From DAOUET01 sp034430155 (GTDB taxonomy: Bacteria; Chloroflexota; Anaerolineae; Anaerolineales; UBA4823): a stretch of DNA of 15,991 nt. The notes beneath the pieces are model-generated. The model was not told the DNA's origin, did no database searches, and saw nothing but the letters and a program-made list of their open reading frames with translations. The DNA lies in the NCBI GenBank assembly GCA_034430155.1, contig DAOUET010000163.1:1-15991 (forward strand). Direction: 5' to 3'. A program made the position numbers and the translations under genes. Shown one piece after another: positions 7,809-14,373 of this stretch (the stretch's first letter is position 1; every line of letters begins with the position of its first letter).

Positions 7809-8780
7809 ATGGCTACGAATACCTTCGAACAATCCCTGAAGCGGAATGAGATTCTCTTAACCTTACGGGAGTATGGGATTTACTTCGCCCTGATTATCTT
7901 AGTGGCAGGTTTTGCCATCGCATCTCCCCGATTTGCCACGGCTAACAATCTGGTATTGATCTTGCTGCAGGTCTCGGTCACCGGGATCATCTCGATCGGG
8001 ATGCTTTTTGTGATCCTTTCCGCCGGCATTGACCTATCGGTGGGATCTATTTTAGCGGTGGCGGGCATGATCTCGGGTGTATATGCCCACGCCGATCCTA
8101 CCACCACAAACATTATCCTGGCGCTAGCCATACCGCTGGGGATTGGGTTGGTTTGCGGCTTGTTCAACGGCGCGCTGGTAGCCTGGGCTAAGGTTCCTGC
8201 GTTAATCGTGACCTTAGGTACGCTTTACGCCTACCGCGGCTTTGTGGTCTGGTACCGGGTTAATCCCATCTACGATCTACAACCCTGGTACCGGGTGATC
8301 GGTCAAAGCTCGATTGGTCCAATTCCCATTCCGGTGGTGGTGTTTTTCCTGGTGACTATCCTGGCATCTATCACCCTGAATCTCACCCGCTTTGGTCGTT
8401 ATGTATACGCAATCGGTGGGAACGAACAAGCCGCCAAAGCTGCCGGTATAAACGTGGCCTTGATGAAGTTGGGGGTTTACACCATCAGCGGCTTGTTGTG
8501 CGGGCTAGCAGGATTGGTATTTACCTCCCGGCTGGGAGCCGCCCAGGCGATCTCGGGTCAGGGATATGAGCTCATCACTATTGCTTCGGTGGTGGTGGGA
8601 GGCGCCAGTCTCTTCGGAGGCAGAGGCACGGTCAGTAAAACTATCGTAGGTGCCCTGATCATCCAGGTGTTGCAGAATGGTTTGGTGATGCTTAATGTAC
8701 CCTCACCTATCCAGCAGATCATCATCGGGTTGATCATTATCGGAGCGGTAGGTTTGGATAATTTATTGCGGAAGAACTAA
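7809..8780 (+). CDS. Sugar ABC importer permease (RbsC type)
   Basis: A 323-residue, highly hydrophobic protein with roughly eight to ten membrane segments, matching the BPD_transp_2 family. Visible signatures are GIDLSVGS (73-80), typical of RbsC-like permeases, and the cytoplasmic coupling loop GRYVYAIGGNEQAAKAAGIN (196-215), which contacts the ATPase. The later stretch GGASLFGGRGTVSKTIVGA (264-282) is also family-typical. The ATG at 7809 has AGGAGAGG about nine bases upstream and lies 39 bases after the ATPase stop. With one permease gene, the transporter should use a permease homodimer and the double ATPase. The substrate is probably a monosaccharide, cyclitol or polyol, as for other members of this class. 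Confidence 0.94.
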   Translation: MATNTFEQSLKRNEILLTLREYGIYFALIILVAGFAIASPRFATANNLVLILLQVSVTGIISIGMLFVILSAGIDLSVGSILAVAGMISGVYAHADPTTTNIILALAIPLGIGLVCGLFNGALVAWAKVPALIVTLGTLYAYRGFVVWYRVNPIYDLQPWYRVIGQSSIGPIPIPVVVFFLVTILASITLNLTRFGRYVYAIGGNEQAAKAAGINVALMKLGVYTISGLLCGLAGLVFTSRLGAAQAISGQGYELITIASVVVGGASLFGGRGTVSKTIVGALIIQVLQNGLVMLNVPSPIQQIIIGLIIIGAVGLDNLLRKN

Positions 8781-8808
8781 TAGGATAGAACCAAGAGGAG
8801 GGAAGGAG

Positions 8809-8907
8809 GTGTCAACAAGCAGATTTAAGAAACCTAGCAAGCTGATTGATCGTACAGATAAATTTACGAAAATTACAACAGAATCCTTTATGGAGAAGAC
8901 AAAATGA
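8809..8907 (+). CDS. Possible 32-codon leader ORF overlapping the binding-protein start
   Basis: GTG at 8809 opens a 32-codon frame whose TGA (8905-8907) overlaps the ATG of the binding-protein gene as ATGA. AGGAGG at 8796-8801 lies seven bases before the GTG, a stronger ribosome binding site than the binding-protein gene has itself. The peptide is Lys/Thr-rich and matches nothing I recognise. It may be a translational-coupling leader or a chance open frame; the good Shine-Dalgarno spacing and exact overlap are the only support. Confidence 0.3.
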   Translation: MSTSRFKKPSKLIDRTDKFTKITTESFMEKTK

Positions 8908-10958
8908 AGAGGCTCTCAATACTACTGTTTAATGGGATCATGATTTTGATCCTGGTGGCTTGCACAGCCACCCCCTCGCCCACAGCTGCACCAACCAGCG
9001 TGGCTCCCGAAGCTACCTCACCACCTGCCCAGGCAACTACCGCGCCATCCCCCTCCTTTGATTTTTCTGGAGAATTTTGGAATAAACCTGCCAAAGCTCA
9101 AAAGGAGTGGGTGATCGGTGTGTCATACCAAAACCTGGCCTTCCCTTATGTCGCCGCCATGCAAAAAGCTATCCAAAACCGGGCTGCTGAGATGGGCGTC
9201 AAGATCATCGAAACGGACGCCTTCAATGACACCAATAAAGAGCTGGCGAACGTAGAAAACCTGTTGGCTCAAAACATCGACCTGCTTTTGTTCGAAGCAG
9301 CCAGCCTGGAGGCCTCGGTGGCATCCATTGAGGCTGCCAACAAGGCCGGCGTCCCGGTGGTGCAGTTCAACGGAAAGGCAGAAGGAGGAGATTACATTAC
9401 CTTCGTAGGCTCGGAGCAGGTCGAGTCAGGTTTGTTGCTCGGCCAGTGGCTGCTTGACCTATATGACAAGCTGGGTAAAGACACTCTCAAGGGCATCTAC
9501 CTGCGAGGAGTGGCGGGTCAGATCACCGACATCGCCCGTAGTGACGGGGTCAAGCAGGCGCTTGAAACTGCTGGGATGACCGACAAGTTTGAATTTACCG
9601 AGCAGTATGCCGATTATGACCGCGGTAAGGGCCAGAGCGTGACCGAGAGCATCCTGAGCCAGTCGACCGATTATGACTTCATCATCGCCAACAACGACGA
9701 CATGATCTTGGGTGGCATGGCAGCCGTACAGCAGGCCGGCTTACTGGGGAGCATGCCGATGTGCGGCGTGGATGGGTTACCGGAGGCACTCAGCGCCATA
9801 AAATCTGGCAACCTAACTGCAACGGTCTTCCAGAATCCAGAAGGGCAAGCTGCTGGCGGGTTGACCGCGGCGGTGTGGTACCTGGAAGGGGCCTCCCCTG
9901 ATAAAGAAATCCTGATCCCCTTCACCCTGGTGACTCCCGACAACGTTGACCAGATTGCCCAGATCGCCGATCGAGTATACGGCGCTGAAGCAGGCACAGT
10001 GGTTGAACCGACGGAAGCCCCTGCCTTTGATTTTTCTGGGGAATTCTGGCACTCGGATTATAAAGCCCAGAAAGAATGGGTGCTGGGTGTCTCTTACCAG
10101 AACCTGGCGTTCCCTTACGTAGCTGCCATGCAAAAAGCCATCCAGAACCGGGCTGCCGAAATGGGGGTAAAGATCATCGAAACGGACGCCTTCAACGACA
10201 CCAACAAGGAGCTGGCTAACGTTGAAAACCTGCTGGCCCAGAATGTTGACCTGCTGTTGTTCGAAGCGGCCAGCCTGGAGGCCTCGGTGGCATCCATCGA
10301 GGCTGCCAACAAAGCCGGCGTCCCGGTGGTGCAGTTCAACGGTAAGGCCAAAGGGGGTGAGTATATCACCTTCGTAGGCTCGGATCAAATTGACTCAGGC
10401 TTATTGTTGGGCCAGTGGCTGCTTGACCTGTATGACCAGCTGGGTAAAGACCAGCTCAAGGGCATCTACCTGCGAGGGGTGGCAGGTCAGATCACCGACA
10501 TCGCCCGCAGCGACGGGGTCAAGAAGGCGCTTGAAGATGCCGGCATGACCGATAGCTTTGAGTTTACCGAGCAGTATGCCGATTACGATCGTGGCAAGGG
10601 CCAGAGCGTAACCGAGAGCATCCTGAGCCAGTCGACGGATTATGACTTCATCATCGCCAACAACGACGACATGATCCTGGGCGCTATGGCGGCCGTGCAG
10701 CAAGCCGGCTTACTGGGCAGCATGCCGATGTGCGGCGTGGATGGCCTGCCAGAAGCGTTGGATGCTATCAAGGCTGGCAACCTATCTGCGACGGTCTTCC
10801 AGAATCCGGAAGGGCAAGCTGCTGGCGGGTTGACCGCGGCGGTGTGGTACCTGGAAGGCGCCAGCCCACCAGAGGAGATCCTGATCCCCTTCATCCTGGT
10901 GACTCCCGACAATGTCGATGATATTGCCCAGATCGCTAATCGGGTCTACATCAAATAA
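8904..10958 (+). CDS. Lipoprotein sugar-binding protein with two fused, near-identical binding domains
   Basis: A 684-residue substrate-binding protein, about twice the usual 310-340. Residues 1-20 are a lipoprotein signal peptide ending in lipobox LVAC, with Cys20 as the lipid anchor; residues 21-51 are a Thr/Pro/Ala-rich linker. Two RbsB-like (Peripla_BP_4) domains follow, residues 52-374 and 375-684, both beginning FDFSGEFW. By eye they differ at about 25 of roughly 308 aligned positions (about 92% identical), and both keep the family-typical segments GVSYQNLAFPYVAAM, PVVQFNGK, IIANNDDMILG and CGVDGLPEAL. The inter-domain linker is short (GAEAGTVVEPTEAPA). Both domains look functional, so one anchored protein probably presents two ligand sites to the permease. 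The ATG at 8904 has GGAG eight bases upstream. Many synonymous differences between the halves argue against an assembly duplicate. Confidence 0.95.
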   Translation: MKRLSILLFNGIMILILVACTATPSPTAAPTSVAPEATSPPAQATTAPSPSFDFSGEFWNKPAKAQKEWVIGVSYQNLAFPYVAAMQKAIQNRAAEMGVKIIETDAFNDTNKELANVENLLAQNIDLLLFEAASLEASVASIEAANKAGVPVVQFNGKAEGGDYITFVGSEQVESGLLLGQWLLDLYDKLGKDTLKGIYLRGVAGQITDIARSDGVKQALETAGMTDKFEFTEQYADYDRGKGQSVTESILSQSTDYDFIIANNDDMILGGMAAVQQAGLLGSMPMCGVDGLPEALSAIKSGNLTATVFQNPEGQAAGGLTAAVWYLEGASPDKEILIPFTLVTPDNVDQIAQIADRVYGAEAGTVVEPTEAPAFDFSGEFWHSDYKAQKEWVLGVSYQNLAFPYVAAMQKAIQNRAAEMGVKIIETDAFNDTNKELANVENLLAQNVDLLLFEAASLEASVASIEAANKAGVPVVQFNGKAKGGEYITFVGSDQIDSGLLLGQWLLDLYDQLGKDQLKGIYLRGVAGQITDIARSDGVKKALEDAGMTDSFEFTEQYADYDRGKGQSVTESILSQSTDYDFIIANNDDMILGAMAAVQQAGLLGSMPMCGVDGLPEALDAIKAGNLSATVFQNPEGQAAGGLTAAVWYLEGASPPEEILIPFILVTPDNVDDIAQIANRVYIK
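9057..10955 (+). repeat. In-frame tandem duplication, 969-bp period, within the binding-protein gene
   Basis: Unit 1 covers 9057-10025 and unit 2 covers 10026-10955, the offset being exactly 969 bases (323 codons). Identity is patchy. The run 9840-9889 equals 10809-10858 for 50 bases, and the segment around 9296-9390 is almost unchanged in unit 2, while the first hundred bases of each unit differ at many synonymous sites. The unit boundary falls in the interdomain linker. Confidence 0.93.
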
Positions 10959-10976
10959 TGGCTGATAAGGTGATCA

Positions 10977-11003
10977 CCCAGTTACGAACCTGAAATAACT
11001 GGG
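10977..11003 (+). other. Hairpin just after the binding-protein gene
   Basis: CCCAGTTA (10977-10984) and TAACTGGG (10996-11003) form a perfect 8-bp stem with an 11-base loop, 18 bases past the stop codon. It is followed by an A-rich stretch rather than a T-run. Such hairpins often protect the 3' end of the abundant binding-protein message; that role is inferred. Confidence 0.45.
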
Positions 11004-11019
11004 AAGAAACCCTAAAACT

Positions 11020-11078
11020 GCCGATCTCCTGAGGTAAAGGAGTTATAACGGCCCTGAAATCTCCCCCAGGAGATCGGC
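11020..11078 (+). other. Second hairpin between the binding-protein and cupin genes
   Basis: GCCGATCTCCT (11020-11030) and AGGAGATCGGC (11068-11078) are perfect 11-base inverted repeats, extended by a G-C pair (11031/11067) and then GG/CC after a mismatch. The loop is 36-37 bases and itself contains AAAGGAG. No T-run follows. It may be an mRNA-stability element, an attenuator or a factor-dependent terminator separating the transporter from the downstream genes. Confidence 0.45.
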
Positions 11079-11114
11079 AACTTCCGCTAACCAATTCGAA
11101 TGGAGTGTTAGAAA

Positions 11115-11498
11115 ATGGATATTCGCTCGATAGAGAGTACCCCACCAGCGGATGAGCATGCCGGTACCGTACCGGTCTGGTGGTTGTTCAAACCTAGAGA
11201 GATGTTTGCAGAGACGGTGGGCGGTCATCTGGAGCTGGTCAGCGAATTCGAAGTCAAAGCCGGTGGAAAAGTCAATCCACATAGCCATCCTACCTTTGAA
11301 TTTTATTACGTTACCTACGGCCGGGGCTTCATGCAAATTGAAGAGGAGGTACGGGAGGTACACCAGGGCGACTTGATAAAGATCCCCCCGGATGCTATCC
11401 ACAGCATGTGGCCGGCAAGTGAAAATGCCCCCATTCACTGTTTCTGTTTCGCGGTGGCGGTCAAAGACGCCCCACCTATCGATTATGGGGCCTATTAA
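11115..11498 (+). CDS. Single-domain cupin protein
   Basis: A 127-residue cupin-2 type beta-barrel. Motif 1 is visible as NPHSHPTFEF with His56, His58 and Glu62, and motif 2 as GDLIKIPPDAIHSM with His96, giving the usual 3-His/1-Glu metal site. Small cupins in sugar clusters include sugar or uronate isomerases, lyases and ligand-binding accessory proteins, so a specific reaction cannot be assigned. It follows the binding-protein gene after two hairpins, has GGAG about nine bases before its ATG, and precedes the DUF6282-type gene by 55 bases. No signal peptide is present; it should be cytoplasmic. Confidence 0.85.
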   Translation: MDIRSIESTPPADEHAGTVPVWWLFKPREMFAETVGGHLELVSEFEVKAGGKVNPHSHPTFEFYYVTYGRGFMQIEEEVREVHQGDLIKIPPDAIHSMWPASENAPIHCFCFAVAVKDAPPIDYGAY

Positions 11499-11553
11499 AG
11501 TCTTGATATTTTCTGCCTATGGTTGATTCTTATTGATAAAAGGAGCAGGTGAA

Positions 11554-12564
11554 ATGGCAAGCAAATATTCAAATATGGCTGAGGAATCCATGAAAGCCCC
11601 CTGGCGGGATAGAGCGAAGCTCAGCTATACCACAGTAGAACATTACGGCGCTAAAGGGAATATCAGCGAGCAAGACGTAGCTCGTCTCTTATGGGGCGCC
11701 ATTGACATCCACGTGCATGGCTATCCCGATGCGCTGGTGGACACCGGCTGGGATTTTGCCTGGGAGGCTAAGCAAGCTTACGATGCTGGCATGCGTGCGA
11801 TGGTGTTCAAGAGCATGCTCTCTGATACTGCCCCGATGATGTATTTCGTCCAACAAATCGTGGATAAACACGCAGAAGAGAAAGAGCAGCGCGGAGAGAT
11901 GCCACGCCATCCTTTCAACGCTTTCGGTGGGGTGGTGCTCAACTGGTCCGTGGGAGGCTTGAATCCGGAGGCGGTGGCTGTCAGCGCCAAGCTGGGAGCA
12001 AAGATCATCTGGCTGCCCAGCCATGATTCTGCCCATCATATGAAAGTGCTGGGAGAACCCGGAAAAGGTGTCGAAGTCTTGGATGGGAATGATAATGTCT
12101 TGCCTGAATTGATCGATATCTTCAAGATAGTTGCCGATTATGACATCATCCTGGACCTGTGCCATACCGGGACTAAAGAGCGCTTTATTATCACGGAAGA
12201 GGCTCTGAAATATGGCGTGAAGAAGATCTTGCTGACTCACCCGCAATGGAGTGTCAACCGCATGAGCGTGGACCAGATGGTGGATATCAGCAAGATGGGT
12301 GCTTACATTGGTTTGTTTGAATACAGTGCGGTGCCCCATTTTAACAACCCGGTCAGCGAACGGGATGAAGTTCTGGAAATCATTGAAAGAGTTGGCCCCG
12401 AGAAATGCGCTATCGCCACAGATTTCGGCTCGATGTTGAACCCGCCCCCGCTTGAAGGTATGAAGTTATTCATACGGTTGCTCCTGGCTATGGGCGTAAA
12501 CGAGCAAGACATTTGTACGATGGTGTCGAAGAATAATGCTGGTTTGCTCGGGTTAGAATTCTGA
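11554..12564 (+). CDS. DUF6282-type putative metal-dependent hydrolase (amidohydrolase-like)
   Basis: A 336-residue protein resembling the DUF6282 group of amidohydrolase-like TIM barrels. Candidate metal ligands are His53 and His55 (DIHVHGYPD), His204 (LCHTG), His229 (LTHPQ) and Asp290 (ATDFGS); Lys86 (MVFKSM) sits where some relatives carry a metal-bridging lysine. The C-terminal NNAGLLGL is also typical of amidohydrolase-like proteins. Its reaction is unknown to me; hydrolysis of a lactone, amide or cyclic intermediate would fit. The start is ATG at 11554, with AGGAG eight bases upstream; an in-frame TTG at 11533 would place that ribosome binding site inside the gene. It lies directly after the cupin gene, and the two may act together. 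Confidence 0.8.
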   Translation: MASKYSNMAEESMKAPWRDRAKLSYTTVEHYGAKGNISEQDVARLLWGAIDIHVHGYPDALVDTGWDFAWEAKQAYDAGMRAMVFKSMLSDTAPMMYFVQQIVDKHAEEKEQRGEMPRHPFNAFGGVVLNWSVGGLNPEAVAVSAKLGAKIIWLPSHDSAHHMKVLGEPGKGVEVLDGNDNVLPELIDIFKIVADYDIILDLCHTGTKERFIITEEALKYGVKKILLTHPQWSVNRMSVDQMVDISKMGAYIGLFEYSAVPHFNNPVSERDEVLEIIERVGPEKCAIATDFGSMLNPPPLEGMKLFIRLLLAMGVNEQDICTMVSKNNAGLLGLEF

Positions 12565-12842
12565 CTTTTAGGTGCAAAGGTTAACACCTTAAACTCAGAA
12601 TCGATTAAATAACCACTGGGTAAATCCCTATGACTCCCTGGTCCTGGTTTTACGGATGGTTGGACGCGTCTGAATCCGCTAATTTAAGGGGTTGGTGCTT
12701 AAAAAAGGGATCCATTAAAAGGTATCCCGGATAACCAGAAGGTATTTCCTTGATTTCAGTTACAGGAACTGCGGATTTACGGATTAATTGGGTGACCAGG
12801 TGAAAGGGATGAATACCCTTAATTATCAGGGAGGGCTTTGAT
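12565..12842. other. 278-base gap between the DUF6282-type and dehydrogenase genes
   Basis: This is the largest gap inside the cluster. It holds no open frame of note and only small inverted repeats, AGGTG/CACCT at about 12570-12589 and AAGGG/CCCTT at about 12804-12820. I found no promoter pair as good as that at 344-372 and no CGTGTAGA operator motif. It could contain a weak secondary promoter for the last two genes, but nothing in it proves this. Confidence 0.5.
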
Positions 12843-14321
12843 ATGCCATTGAATGGGAAGATGCTTAATTACCTGGCTGGAGAATGGATATCATCCAACG
12901 CCAGCGATTTATTAAGCGTTTTAAACCCAGCCACCGGGGAAGTTTTGGGTGAAGTTCCCCTTTCGTCGGCTAATGAATTGGATATGGCTGCCGGAGCGGC
13001 TGAAGCAGCGCTGGAGGATTGGCGGCGGACGCCGGCGGTTGAAAGGGTGCAATACCTCTTTAAACTTAAATTCCTAATGCAGGACCATTTCGAGGATTTA
13101 GCCCGGACCATCACCATGGAATGCGGTAAGACCTTAGATGAGTCAAGGGGTGAACTGCAACGCGCTATCGAGAATATAGAAATAGCATGTGGCATCCCCC
13201 TATTAATGCAAGGGTATAACTCTGAGGACATCGCTCGTGGGATTGATGAGGTCATGATCCGCCAGCCGATAGGGGTAGCTGCAGTAATTGCTCCTTTTAA
13301 CTTCCCGGGAATGATCCCTTTCTGGTTTATGCCTTATGCGGTGGCATGTGGGAACACTTATATCGTAAAGCCCTCTGAGAAGGTGCCTCTAACCATGCAG
13401 AAGATATTTGGGCTCATCGACCAATGCGGTTTCCCCAAAGGTGTGCTTAACCTGGTCAATGGAGCTAAAGACACGGTGGATGCTATCCTCGACCATCCAG
13501 CTATCCGGGCGATCAGTTTCGTAGGTTCCACCCCGGTAGCTCGTTATGTCTATAGCCGGGCAGCCGCCAATGGAAAACGGGCTCAATGCCAGGGAGGCGC
13601 TAAGAATCCCATCATCGTGCTGCCAGATGCAGATATGGAGACCTCTACCCGAATTATTGCCGATAGCGCCTTTGGATGTGCGGGGCAACGCTGCCTGGCC
13701 GCTTCCCTGGCTATCCCTGTGGGCGAAGCCGTTACTCCTTTCACACAATTCATCGTTGAGTCTGCCACCAGTCGGGTAGTTGGCTATGGCCTTGATGATG
13801 GCGTTCAAATGGGGCCGGTTATCACCAAGCAAAGTAAATCCAGGATCGAGGGATGGATTGATTCGGGATCGAATGAAGGTGCAGAGCTGCTGGTTGATGG
13901 TCGCAATGCGGTCATTCCAGGGTATGAGAAAGGAAATTTTGTTCGCCCCACGGTCATTAATGGTGTTCCACCCGATGGGATGGTGGCCAGAACCGAGATT
14001 TTTGGACCTGTGCTGGGTCTCATGCCGGTCGATACGGTGGATCAGGCTATTGCTCTGGTTAACAGCGGCAAATACGGCAATATGGCTTGCCTGTTCACAT
14101 CCAATGGAGCCTCTGCCCGCAAGTTCCGTTACGAAGTCAAGGCTGGAAATATCGGCATTAACATCGGAGTCGCCGCGCCAATGGCTTTTTTCCCCTTCAG
14201 TGGTTGGAAGGATAGCTTTTTCGGAGATATGCACGGGCAAGGGCTGGATGCGGTGGAATTTTTTACACAAAAGAAGGTTGTCATCGAACGGTGGCCAAAA
14301 GAATGGTCCCGTCGATTTTAA
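12843..14321 (+). CDS. mmsA: CoA-acylating methylmalonate/malonate-semialdehyde dehydrogenase
   Basis: A 492-residue aldehyde dehydrogenase of the MmsA/IolA branch. The nucleotide-binding part shows PFNFP with Asn154 and KPSEKVP near 176-182; the catalytic cysteine is Cys284 in FGCAGQRCLAAS. The region that carries the general-base Glu in hydrolytic aldehyde dehydrogenases (ELGGK) reads CQGGAKNPIIVLPDADM, lacking that Glu, which is the hallmark of CoA-dependent enzymes. The C-terminal GWKDSFFGDMHGQGLDAVEF also matches the family. Known members convert malonate or methylmalonate semialdehyde plus CoA and NAD to acetyl- or propionyl-CoA, releasing CO2, and IolA closes the classical inositol pathway. 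Here it would deliver acyl-CoA from the imported compound. GGGAGGG lies seven bases before the ATG. The family call is strong; the natural aldehyde is inferred. Confidence 0.92.
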   Translation: MPLNGKMLNYLAGEWISSNASDLLSVLNPATGEVLGEVPLSSANELDMAAGAAEAALEDWRRTPAVERVQYLFKLKFLMQDHFEDLARTITMECGKTLDESRGELQRAIENIEIACGIPLLMQGYNSEDIARGIDEVMIRQPIGVAAVIAPFNFPGMIPFWFMPYAVACGNTYIVKPSEKVPLTMQKIFGLIDQCGFPKGVLNLVNGAKDTVDAILDHPAIRAISFVGSTPVARYVYSRAAANGKRAQCQGGAKNPIIVLPDADMETSTRIIADSAFGCAGQRCLAASLAIPVGEAVTPFTQFIVESATSRVVGYGLDDGVQMGPVITKQSKSRIEGWIDSGSNEGAELLVDGRNAVIPGYEKGNFVRPTVINGVPPDGMVARTEIFGPVLGLMPVDTVDQAIALVNSGKYGNMACLFTSNGASARKFRYEVKAGNIGINIGVAAPMAFFPFSGWKDSFFGDMHGQGLDAVEFFTQKKVVIERWPKEWSRRF

Positions 14322-14373
14322 AGGTTGGGATAAATGAGAAGTATGCGGTTTTTTGCTGGGAAAGGAGGAATTC

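Noticed and set aside
9813..10388. 191-codon minus-strand frame within the duplicated binding protein
   Set aside because: It spans the junction of the repeat antisense to a firm coding frame. Similar antisense frames recur in both repeat units simply because the units are alike.
8904..10958. Assembly artefact as the cause of the doubled binding protein
   Set aside because: The units differ at many synonymous and about 25 amino-acid positions, the frame is kept, and the join falls in a linker, which a read-collapse or misassembly would not be expected to produce.
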